DNA of 64,000 bases, taken from contig BSBK01003559.1 in the NCBI GenBank assembly GCA_027943335.1, positions 682,001 through 746,000 of the forward strand, in the 5' to 3' direction. The DNA is from Chamaecyparis obtusa. Taxonomy: Eukaryota > Streptophyta > Pinopsida > Cupressales > Cupressaceae. The position numbers and the translations under genes are program-made. Positions 1 to 10,711 of the stretch are shown here, piece by piece. The notes under the pieces were generated by a model, which was not told the origin of the DNA, made no database searches, and worked only from the letters and a program-made list of their open reading frames with translations. Positions within the stretch are counted from its first letter, which is position 1. Each line of letters starts with the position of its first letter.

Positions 1-1510
1 AGGTACTTTGCTAAGGAGTTTCATGCTTTGTCAGTGTCTCCACATATTGTATACATTTCTAAATAAGCCTATCAATCATAATATATGTTAAAGCTTCGTT
101 CCCATATGCTTGGTGCAAATTTGAAATGGTTTTTAGGGATCCCATTTTGGCACCGGCAAGCAGGACACAAGAAAATAATTTAAATTTCTCAAGCCTTTTC
201 ACAAAACCATTAGTGCAAATCTTCATTCAACGTGTTATAAACCTGCCAAATTGCATTGTTTGAAAGTTCGAAAGCCTTTTCAATAATCCATTCTCTCAAA
301 CCTTGAAATCCACGCATTTAATTAGATGACGCCCCTTGAGGTATTCTGTCAAACAGTCCTTGCGTCTTATCTGTGCTTCCACTTTTTGCATACATATAAA
401 GCCAACACATTTCTATGGAAATGCTTAATAAAATCCACATTTATGTAAGTGTAATAGCAGTCTGGTACTCTGATACATTAGTTGGTCTTCCACGATTTTC
501 ATGAGTTCACATGATTGTCTATGCAATTATATTCTTTACAATGCAATATATGTTACTAATCTCCCCTTAACGTGTGGCCAAGGAGTAATTATCCTTCATA
601 AGCTCAATACTCCTTTATGTACTTATGGAGACTTTTCAAATTATTACTACAGGCAAACTTTGATATAAACACCACCTTTCTATTTCAAATTCCCAATATT
701 CAAGTTTATAGGCCAAATCAGTTTTCGAATCTATGAAATCATATCTTGCTCACGTATCTCTTCATTTCAGTAAAAAGGATTAAAGAATGTCAAAGAACTT
801 ATTCTCGGAACCTTGGAAATTAAGCCCACTGTTTACATTGACTATTAGCTGTCTACAAATCAATGCATCTTCCTTAATATAAAAATATTCTAAAGATTAC
901 TGTTAATTTGATTACCAGCTTTATATAAATGGATCTTTTTGTGATTCATGTATTAATACCAATGCCTGTGTGACTTTATTGCTCTACAATATTAATTTAG
1001 GAAACTGCAATATTCAAAATAAAAGATAGCGTGAGTGCATATTGCTATTGGTATCTCAAGGGTATCTTCTAGACCATGACAAATACAATGTGCTTCAGAA
1101 TCTTCATTAGTAAGGTTTTTCATGTTTACCTTAGAAAATAGTTAGGTTATTTTGTACTTGTCAACTGGATAGGCCTGGTACGTATGACTAAAGTTATTTT
1201 TCTCCTCTTAATGTAAAGTGTATCATATCATGAACATTTGATATTATCTCAGGGAATATAGATGATTAGTTATTGACAATTGTAATTAAATGATCCCTAC
1301 TATAGATGATTTCTTGGAAATTTTAGAATAAGTAAAAAAAAAATTGTGAACAATGCTTGTTGATATGAGCCATATGTTTAATAGATTACTTACAGACTAC
1401 TTGGAACTTGTGAGATTGAATTATGCTAGATTGCAATAAAGATGCTTGTTAATGAGATGTCTGATCTTTTTAACAATCATATCATTCAGTAATAGCAAAG
1501 TTGCATGGAC
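1..1510. other. Unassigned AT-rich intergenic sequence
   Basis: No open frame, RNA gene or recognisable mobile-element domain is visible on either strand. The base composition is AT-rich, with scattered short A/T runs. It may be old, decayed retrotransposon sequence, but nothing in it supports a family. Confidence 0.6.
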
Positions 1511-1560
1511 ACGGATACGGTATCGGAAACGGATACGGCATCGGAGATGGATACGGCCAT
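1511..1560. repeat. 18-bp tandem repeat with GATACGG core
   Basis: Two full units and a partial third unit of an 18-bp sequence carrying the core GGATACGG(T/C)ATCGG. A related patch rich in GGATAC/GTATCC words lies at about 1985-2035. The 0.5 kb between them may be the body of a small non-autonomous element with GATACGG-rich ends, but no clean terminal repeat or target duplication was found. Confidence 0.5.
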
Positions 1561-2040
1561 TTTTTAAGACTCCCAATACGGATACAGCTGGATACGACAT
1601 TAATAAACAATGCATACACATATATTTAACACAATTTTCTAAGTTATTAGAGGAGATTTTCATTACTTCAAAAGCAATATAGACACATAAATGCTACAAA
1701 TATAATTATAAGTTAATTTAACACTTTACAATATGCAAAGATAGCAGAGTTGCATTAGAAGATAACCCAAAAAATGGGTTGCTGAAATAGAAAAGTATTC
1801 CATTTGTCTTTTTCATTTGGTGTAGGTTTTATTTATACCAAAAAACAATTTAAAAATTAAATGAATGAAGCTTTTTTAAGTTAAATTCGGGAAAATTTAT
1901 TTCAAATTTTAATAAAATTGAATCACATTGTATTTGGCATGGTTGGAAACTCAAGGTTTTTTGGGCACACATGGGCACAGTATTTGGCGAGTATCCGGGC
2001 CATATCGGATACGTATCCAAATTGGATATAGGGATATGTG

Positions 2041-4208
2041 CGCCCAAGGAGGGACAAAGGAGTTTCTGACAAACATAAGTAATAGATATAGGTATTTTCA
2101 TTATGCACATTACAAGACTTGAGAATTCTTGACTTCACAAATATTGTAATAAATGTATGATTGTGTTGTGGTGTCCTCTTGACTTTGTTTATCATCTCTA
2201 TATTTTTCACATGTTGAGATGGAATCAGACTCTATGAAATTGTATCAAATAGCAAGGATTGTCATCGTGATTGATTGTTATGTATTCATTATGATCGACT
2301 TGGTGGTCTATTCTAAAAGCATATGCTTCTTTATGTTTAGCCTTGATGTTGGCTTATGTACTCAAATTTTATGTCAAAATGTAATCTCGTCTTTGATTTT
2401 GTATATTGAACACATGATATTAATTTACACTTTATTGTGTTTTGTTGCAAATTATGTTATATTAATATTGCGGTGGTCCTTACAAAATGACAATAAAGGA
2501 TTGTAACAAACCTATAAACTTAGACACAATTTCTTGACTCGGATATCATATTTCCCTTTCTTAAATTGCTTGACTTGAAGAAATTGTTGTTAGAGTTCCA
2601 TCAGGCTGCCAAAATGGGTATGTTATCAAAATGTTATCCTTCGGTCCATTCTTCTAAGTCAACCAAATGCAAAATAAAAACTTTTTAAAAAAAATAAAAA
2701 TAAAAATCACACTGAATCTTCCCAACCATTTTGTCAAGCACTTCATGTAAATCCAACTTGTTACAGTCTTACCTAGAAATTTATAAGAAAATTTTAAGCA
2801 AACATTCCAAAACTTCTTCTAATTCACATCTGAGACCTTATAATGCACAAGGATATCAAACTGTAACATCACCTTTCTAACACATGTACTATGATGTTGT
2901 CATTAGCCTATTTCTCCTCGGTCCCGTAGGCTAACTAGGAAATTCAAAGGATCTTGAGGGCATTTGGCTTAGAGAGTTTCAGTCGCAAGCAAATCCGAGG
3001 TAATCTGGTGTGGTTTTGGGAAACTAACTATTTATAGTAAGTCAGTTGCGCCAAATCAGTATCAATCAGTGAATCTTGAATGTTGAATGGCATCATGTAG
3101 AGATTTTAATAATCATTTGATATTATTTATTTATTTATCAATAAAAATAAGTTATAAAGTTAAACTAAATTATTTAACTCTATTGATATAGCGATTAAGG
3201 TTAAAAGTGAAGGCTACTTAAAAATTAAATGTTCCTCTTTATTAATGGTACTTGGGCACCCATGGAAAAAAGAAATTTTCAAATATTAAAAATAAGTGTT
3301 TCTATTTATCCCACATTGGCTAGTGAAGAGTGAGGTGCTCTCATGTGGATGTTATAAAAGATTCTTGAGAGTTCGTTTTTGGGCATGCTTGATTTGGAGA
3401 TTTTGGATACTTCCCGGTTTCACTAGAGTTTGTTCCTTCAAGGGCGTGGAGGACAAAACCCTCTTTGCTAACAATCTCTACATTGTTGCAATATACAATC
3501 TGGAGGTTAATTGATTTGTAGCACTTAAGGAATATCAATTGAAGCACAAAAAGACCATACTTATCGATCTAGAAATGCTTGGACAGATTAGAGGGATGAT
3601 CAAATAGAGGGTTACAACTCTGAGATTGCAATTTATATGCAGTTCACAAGTCCTATAAAGCTAGGTCGAAGCTATTACTATAGCCGTCTATACACTTGTT
3701 GACCATCCACAATTGATTCTCTTGTCATATGTATTTTGTCGGGAATGTGTCCTTGTTGCTATAGCAGGGAACAGTGGAGTCCTTGGTGATTTTCACGGCC
3801 ATTTTAAGTGTTGTAGCTAAAAGTCTCAATAGACATCATTGTGCCTTATAGTGTAGGACAATGCCAAGGGCTTCAATAGCTAAGATTTATATTCAATGTC
3901 AAAACTTGGGACTGTGTATGAAGGGTATGTTGTAATTTGAATGAACAGATTTCTATGTAATGTTCAAATATATATATCGTTGGATTGAATAAGATAGTTC
4001 ATTTTGGTTCATGAAATTAGTTGCGAAGTTGAATGCATTTGCATTTCAATCATTAGTTGCAAGCAGTGATGAATGTATTTCAGGTCAAAAACACTCATTA
4101 ATATCTATAACAATCAAACAAAAAAATCGGTCCAAGGGTGACTCCTATAGCGGTTTCAGAGGAGTGTATCCTGCCATCCTGGAGGGTACATCATGAGGGC
4201 TCAGTGAC
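2041..4208. other. Unassigned sequence with an LTR-like leader motif
   Basis: No coding region is supported. At 3307-3320 the phrase TATCCCACATTGG is followed by TTATAAAAG about 30 bases on. This motif plus TATA arrangement is common near the start of transcription in plant LTR and TRIM elements, and related phrases occur near 18780 and 19940. It could be part of the LTR of the Ty3/gypsy remnant that follows, but I could not find a second copy or LTR edges. Confidence 0.35.
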
Positions 4209-5410
4209 ATGTTGGGGTACGAACCGCCATCATTTACTCACCATTACAATACACGAAGAAACGAAACTGTATTAAATACAGAACCAGAAGAACATAATGT
4301 TTTGAAGGAACACAAGGTTACAGGTGAACAGAGCATCGGTAACACAAGTGAATGGAACGCAGGAAATATAGGTGAGAGAAGAGAACCAGGTGAGGAAAGA
4401 TTTCTCAACCTATTGGAAGCTCTGGTACAGGGGCAACGACAGTCTGAGTAGAGAGCCCAAGACCAAAATCAACGGATGGATCTAACGATGCAAATGATGG
4501 TCAAGTAGATGGGCATTAACATTAATGGCGGTGGAAACAGTGGAGGAAAAAATGATGGAAATAATGGACAGAGTGGTACTGGTAATCATGGACAGAACAG
4601 TAACAACGGAGGACGTGTTGTGATAATCATAACTTTGTATATGCAACTTGGCCAACAAGAACAGTGAGCTTGAGACCACTTAAACCCATCATTCCACCAA
4701 GAGTTCCGATACAGCCAAAGAAGGAGCCTCGGATTACAAATTTACTGAATGAGTTTCGACAAGATTAGGAGAATGGAGGGGTCGAATTTCAAGCAGCCAT
4801 ATCTTTCAGGGAATACATAGATGTCAGAATGAAGCATTTGTCCACTAGATGCAATGTGTGCAGCATCATGACCTGCACAAGTTGGGCAAGTTTACACTAC
4901 ATCATTATGATGGGTCCAAAAAGACCACCGCTAGAGGATGGATACAGGGGGACACTTATTTTCAGCTCAATCCCATGTTGAAGGAAGAGGCTATTAAATA
5001 TGCAGCTATACACTCAGACAGAATTACACATGAATGGTGGCATCATAGTATGGTTACCATGGGACAAGATCAGATTACTTGTTATGTGGTGTTCACTGAA
5101 AGATTGATCGAAAGATTCGATAAGAAGGATCAAGAATCCCATTTTAAAGAGCTAGCTCAAGTTAGACAATGGGGACCAGTTGAAACATATATAGCAGAAT
5201 TTCAAAGGCTTTCAGTTCTAGTGACTTATATTTCATAGAGGAGACTTACAGTTTAGCAGATCCATTGATAGGATGGATCAAAGGCCTCAATCCTTCCACA
5301 TTGCCGGAAGCTTAAAAGAAAGCAAAGGATATGGAGCCCTCACCATCAAAAAGTAAATTTCAATCAAAGAGTTTTCCCTCAAAGAAAGACAAGGACAAGA
5401 AGTCATTTCA
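4209..5410 (+). pseudogene. Ty3/gypsy gag remnant
   Basis: A broken frame encodes a capsid-type (Retrotrans_gag) domain. The best part is 4849-5238, about 130 residues, with the order HHYDGS, ARGWIQ, a region ending in EWWHHS, then ERFDKKDQ and ETYIAEFQRLSVLV, as in plant Ty3/gypsy Gag. The segment from 4209 gives a hydrophilic N-terminal piece that starts with a YNTRR-type motif, also usual in these Gags. Several stops interrupt it (near 4450, 4510 and 5238), and no zinc knuckle, protease or polymerase follows. It is a truncated, dead copy. Gag would package element RNA in the cytoplasm; this copy cannot. Confidence 0.75.
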
Positions 5411-5460
5411 AAAGTAATTAGAGCAGCGATTAAGTCATTTCAAAAGTAATTAGAGCAGCC
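5400..5460. repeat. 32-bp tandem duplication
   Basis: Two nearly identical 32-bp units (5400-5431 and 5432-5460), each with AAGTCATTTCAAAAG followed by TAATTAGAGCAGC. They sit at the decayed 3' edge of the gag remnant. Probably a replication-slippage duplication. Confidence 0.8.
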
Positions 5461-7444
5461 ATGAAGTCAAACTACAGCTCAATCTGTTTTGGCCTGAAAA
5501 TAATATTGCAATCTTTCCCAAATACTGTTGTAGCATATTCTATTACCGACGGCTAGGTGGAAAGGAACTGAACTCACTTGCGTTCGTGTCCAAGCCTGAG
5601 TTTCCAAGAGTTTCATTCTGGAAAAGCAGCGACCAAACTTGCAGAGCAAAATTCATAACAAAAATTCATAGATAGATAGATGATTTCCCAACTCCAATCG
5701 CTAACTTATAAAAATAAACCATTTAAGGCAAAAAGTTGCTGTTTCAATCTTGGATGCCAAAAAGTTGCGATTTCTATCTTAAATCCAGCATTGGCAACTA
5801 AGGTAATTCCCAAGGTTTTATTCAAAGATTTTAATTACCACCACAACACTTCCTAGTCACCATAACATTATAACTAAAGGCGTGGTCCCACCAATAGACA
5901 TAATCAACAATTAAATAATAAATTCTGGGACTTTAGCTTTTCGGGCTATTATTTAATTATTCATTCATTCACTTTTACTATTCAATTAATTTTCTAACCT
6001 TAGGGAATTAAGTGTCCAAACTTGTAATTTAAGCTTTTTCCGCCCTTGTACTGAAATTGTTCATTTTATACCCTTATTAATACCTTGGCTCCATATAGGG
6101 TACATTATAGTCGAATGAGAAATCCAAAATTGAAAGGTCATTACAATTCATTGAAGACTAAAATTGATTGAAATATCTCATTTAATCTGATATGCCAACT
6201 TATTTCTGATCATTCCTTCCCCTTTGAGAGGCACTATGCTATATATATAATATATAAACCCCCTCAATGACAATGGAATGATTCATTACCTCCCCTTACA
6301 AAATGATGGAAAGTGAAAATTTACCCTCTTAAGTCATCATGTATGAACTCATGATTTTTCCTAACGTATTCTCTGGCTTCACAGCTATAAAATATATTTG
6401 TGGTAAGTGTTTCCAGCTTTGAGAATCAGCTTTGCGAATCAGCTTTGAGGCTCAAAAACTACTTGACACAATCTTCTTAGCTACAGATTTAAGTTTTACC
6501 CTGGAAGTGCCATTATCAGGTTGTGACTGATGGCGATAGCATAATCTCCAAAAGCCCTGGCAAAGGAGCCATGGTCGCCCACATGCTGCTCCACATTGCA
6601 AACAACAGTGCCCTTGGAAATAGTTCTCAAAGGCAAGACATTCCCCATAGTCAGATTGGCCTTCTTACCGCAGTAAATAAACTAGCTGGTATACATACCC
6701 TTGGCAGCAACGAATAGCAACTCTTGCTACCTGTAACAGAAGGGATGCTTGAAGTTGAGGCGACAGAGGTATTTTGGAAGCAATCAAAGATAAACAAGCG
6801 AGCATATGGAATTTGAAGCCTCGTAGGACCTTGAAGATCTGCTATAGCTGAGTGAGTCAATTCATAGTCCCTCCACAGCGACATTTCTCTTTGTTATAAA
6901 TGCTCATATATCGAGTTGTTTCAAAATTTTGCAGAGCATGCTCATGGATATAACAATTTCTGCCTCCAATCTCATTGGTATCTTTAGAGAAGGTGTTTGT
7001 ATATGTGATTGACTCCTATAAAAAGAGTATGCATGGGGATTTAATGAACATTATCCTCAAGCACGAGATTTAAGTTTTAACTATCAATCTTACTCTTCAA
7101 TAGTAGCTTTTTTTTTGGCATGCATGTTTGATCTTCTTCTCAGTAGACGCTACTACTCCAATGGCGACAGGTGGAGAATTGAATATTAATTTTAATGCTA
7201 TATAATTCGCAACATGCAATGGAAGATTCTTCATGAACACAATGCCACCACCGGTCTGCTATTTTTTTCCAATCTAAGTGCCCCAAAATAAAGACAGAGA
7301 TACCCTTTTGCACTAAATCTACTCCCAAAATTCTCAACCTTTGTTTTACTGTCATGGCACAAAGCTATATCATAAGGACAAAACAGCGACCTTCATACAG
7401 GGGGGAAAACATGCTAGTATATGCATCTGAAATTATCAACCCAG
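5461..7444. other. Unassigned; possible internal part of a minus-strand LTR element
   Basis: No domain was recognised on either strand. Because a minus-strand primer binding site lies at 7445-7456, the sequence to its left would be the internal region of that element. Minus-strand frames at 6651-6884 and 7140-7355 match nothing I know. A short TATATATAATATATAA stretch lies near 6240. Confidence 0.35.
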
Positions 7445-7456
7445 GCTCTGATACCA
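7445..7456 (-). other. Candidate tRNA-Met primer binding site of an LTR retrotransposon
   Basis: On the minus strand this reads TGGTATCAGAGC, the standard site complementary to the 3' end of initiator tRNA-Met, where minus-strand DNA synthesis of plant Ty1/copia and many gypsy elements begins. The LTR would lie to the right (from 7457) and the internal region to the left. No second LTR and no gag domain were found, so only the site itself is well supported. Confidence 0.6.
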
Positions 7457-7588
7457 CTAATCTGAATTATTTTGTGAATTTGGGGGACACTAACGCAAGA
7501 AGAATTGGTTGTATAATTAACACACAATAATGAATAAACTATGTGAAAGCTTCATTTTTATTCAATATATGAAAAAATCATTCAACTT

Positions 7589-7709
7589 GGGCAAACTCGT
7601 AAGAAAGATGTATGCCCCTAAATCCATCCAATTCGGACAAACTTGGAGGAGAGATGTATGCCCCTAAGTTCATACAATTTAGGTAAACTCCTGGGAGACA
7701 TGTATGCCC
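7589..7709. repeat. 46-47 bp tandem repeat, about 2.6 copies
   Basis: Units start at 7589, 7635 and 7682. Each carries GG(G/A/T)(C/A)AAACT near its start and ATGTATGCCC in the middle. The repeat lies where the LTR attached to the minus-strand primer binding site would be, and short internal tandem repeats are common in plant copia LTRs. Confidence 0.75.
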
Positions 7710-8588
7710 ATGGACTCCATTTATGAGAGCTGATACAAATTGGCAAACTCAACAAACAAAATATATGACCATCAGTCTGTCTATTGGATTCAAATTGAGC
7801 TTATTTCAACATTTGGTTTAGTTTCATTTAAACCACAATGAGTTATAATGCCACTTCCAGAAGCCATGTCATACATAGAAGTTGCCTGATCTAAAGTGAT
7901 TTTGGGAAGTTGTCCAACAATAACATCTATGTCAGCACACATGAGAGTTGGATCCAATTCCTCTCACCCCCTCATTGTAATCATGTTTTTTATGCGACAA
8001 GATCCCAAACATGGTAGAGGTAATAAGGCCTTTGAAAGCACAAACCTTCATGGTGAGCACTGTTTCAACAATTTTATCACTTAAGGGCAGAATTAGGTAT
8101 TTAGTACATTTTTGTTTTTAAAAATAAGGGTTTTTTCTTTTTTCTTTTGGCCGGCCCTTGGGGCCCTCTTGATTTGCCCAAATCCACCTCAGTTTGCTCA
8201 AGATCTTCCCCAAAAGCTCAAGGTGCACCAGGCAGATTCTAGGGCATACCAAGCCCTAAACCAGACTTATACAAGTACAAGGGGTTCTAACGAACCATAA
8301 AACATAGCCAAAATGTAAAAGAAACCTGCTAGGTTTAGTTGGAGAAAATTGAAGGAATTGCCACATAAGAATTTCCCTCCAATTAAGAACAACTCTAATT
8401 AGAAAAAAACGAGGTTGTATCTCAAACAAGACAATGGACAATTACAGTGCAGATCTTAGAACATACACCATGTCATTGTACATGGACTAGGAGAATGAAG
8501 ACATTCATAAAGCATATCAGAGGTTTTCATACTCACAATAGATTAAGGGTAATCACCACCAATCAATAACACTCAGACAAGTCTTCAC
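7710..8588. other. Unassigned sequence
   Basis: No coding support. A short GC-rich patch with the palindromic words GGCCGGCC and GGGGCCC is at about 8150-8165, following a T-rich tract. It may be the edge of a repeat, but no family could be named. Confidence 0.4.
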
Positions 8589-8977
8589 CTTGTATTCAAT
8601 CATATTATGTAGAGGGAAAACAGCTACTACCCTCAACAGAAGACTTGTTAGTGGGAGACCAAGAAATACTTCTAGAGAACATTGTTGTAGAATAATGTCA
8701 AAAGAAACTAGGAGTCTTGGCAAGTTGGACTTAGTGAGCACATCAAAACAAGCCAAATGGTACTCAGAGGATGAGCTGTAAAATCTTGTGTTCAATCAAA
8801 TTATGTAGAGGAAGAAGAACAGCTACTACCCTCAGCACAGGACTTGTTAGTGCGAGACCAAGAAATGCTTGTAGAGAACATTGCTGAAGAATAATGTCAA
8901 AGGAAACTAGGGGTCTTTGCAAGTTGGACTCATACTGAAGACATCAACAGAAGCTAAATGGAACTCGAAGGATGAGG
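8589..8977. repeat. 196-bp direct tandem duplication
   Basis: Two diverged copies (8589-8784 and 8785-8977) share landmarks in the same order: CTTGT(A/G)TTCAATCA, ATTATGTAGAGG, CAGCTACTACCCTCA, GACTTGTTAGTG, GAGACCAAGAAAT, AGAGAACATTG, AATAATGTCAAA and GCAAGTTGGACT. By eye the copies differ at roughly one base in ten. The unit is not a multiple of three and carries no recognised domain. Confidence 0.9.
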
Positions 8978-9956
8978 TAAGAAACCTCTTTCTTCGATGG
9001 GGCTAAAATCCTCTCTAAAGAAGAGATGTGTGATTTATTAAGGATCAAGAATCAAATTTCAATAAGGTGAATCACTTCCAAAAGTCAAACCTCTCAAAAA
9101 CTACCAAGTTTTGTTGGCAAATGGAACTCTTGGTCCAAACAGCAGATGATTCTGAAACCACCTAGCAGTTTTGAGCTTGTCAGTCTACATGAAAGGATTG
9201 TTTCAACCCAATATCAAATATACAAAATTTGAAACAAACAGTCATTTAACATTTTTCCTTCCAAATCCATTACTAGGACCTTTTAGTGGACAAGGAGGAG
9301 ATCCCAACATCTACATGAGAACGTTAAAGAGTTGGATTGTATCACCACAGGGAGTTATATTTGTTGTATACCATCAAGAAGTAGAATTGCATTATAATTC
9401 ATGAAGGAGGCTTAATAGTTTGTGTAACCAAGTGGAACAAGGCGCAGATTGTAGTCCACAATACGTCACCTCATTTTAGTTGTCTAGTTTCTAATGATAA
9501 TTTGAAACCTGGTTTTAACTGTTACCCTTTCAAGGGGCTTCCGTGATAAAATCTTGCATATACACTTCTTTTATCATAGTATTATTTCCTTCCTGATTGT
9601 CGCTTATTTAGATTACAGGCAGCGAAATCCAAATTTGTATTGGTTCTTGATTCCATTGCTCATTGTGGATGAGACAACAAATCACTTAGCTACATCAACT
9701 TTGCCCATCATACTACAGATTATATGTCTCAAGAGCACACTTGCTCTTTCAAACGAAAATTTGTATTCTTTTTTTATTATAGAATTTTGCATGCTTCCAC
9801 ATTATAGATACTTAAAAACAATTGCTTACTCATCAGTCAGTTGTTGCACTTTATTTTCTCTTGTTGGAATTTATGTTTTCACCTTAGCATGCAAGTGACC
9901 ATAAATTAAACATATAGCAGCTTGCCTTTTTATAATGGTTTACCTAAATTTTATGC
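8978..9956. other. Unassigned sequence left of the hAT element
   Basis: No recognisable protein domain. A 114-codon frame at 9554-9898 is hydrophobic and Leu/Ile/Ser/Tyr-rich, but it has no homologue I can name and no supporting context, so it is probably a chance frame in AT-rich DNA. Confidence 0.4.
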
Positions 9957-10450
9957 CAGTGTAATAGGGAGATGCGTCCCCCCACTAAAACCCCTCGTTC
10001 TCAAGACGGGGACAAGGCGCCCCCTTGTGCCCCCACCAGTGCCTTCCCGCCACCAAGTCGTCGTCAAGACACTACCGGGATGCAGGGACGGGCAGACATC
10101 CCCAGGATGTCCGGGGGACGGCCAAACGTCCCTCAATCGTCCCAGGGACATTTGCAAGACCCCCGTTACCAAACGGCGTTGAAATGACAAAAACGTGAGC
10201 TAATGTTTTAAGTTTTCACTTTTATATTAGGGTTCTATTTGAACCCTAAAAGGTGGGTCCCATTTTGGCGACTCCAAGCCTACATAAGCCCCTCCAAACT
10301 TCCTTTTTTCCTCACAATTGGATTTCAACTTGTTTGCTACAGCTGATAGAGAAGAGTAAAGAGGAGTGCAAGAAGTGATTGCAAGTGAAAGAGGAGCAAG
10401 AAGAAGGGGAAGACTCTACACCTTCCTTGAAGAGATTCATCAAGCACAAG

Positions 10451-10704
10451 GTAGAGTTGTTAGAATTTTTTGTTTTCTTTTCTGATTTATATTTCTAAAA
10501 GTAAATTGCATGTTCTTTAAAAATGTTGAATATTGTCTCTAAATTCTTGTCAAAAGTGTTTTCATTTTTGTTGTTTCTTGAGTTTTCTTTTTTTTTTTGT
10601 TGTTTCTAAATTAGGGCCTAAGCTACAACTAGTTTCTTAATAATTTATTTTTTATTTTTTAAATTACTAATTAGGCTGAAAATTTTTCATTTTGTGAAAT
10701 GCAG
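10451..10704 (+). other. Probable 5'-UTR intron of the hAT transposase
   Basis: The donor is CACAAG|GTAGAG at 10451. The acceptor is GTGAAATGCAG ending at 10704, preceded by a T-rich tract (10560-10680). The first ATG after the acceptor is at 10712. A leader exon with purine-rich sequence lies at about 10300-10450, below a TACATAAG box at about 10280 that could serve as a TATA element. The splice sites are read by eye. Confidence 0.5.
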
Positions 10705-10711
10705 TGTCAAA

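Noticed and set aside
9554..9898. 114-codon hydrophobic frame as a membrane protein gene
   Set aside because: No promoter, splice or homology support; its Leu/Ile/Tyr/Ser composition is what AT-rich DNA gives by chance.
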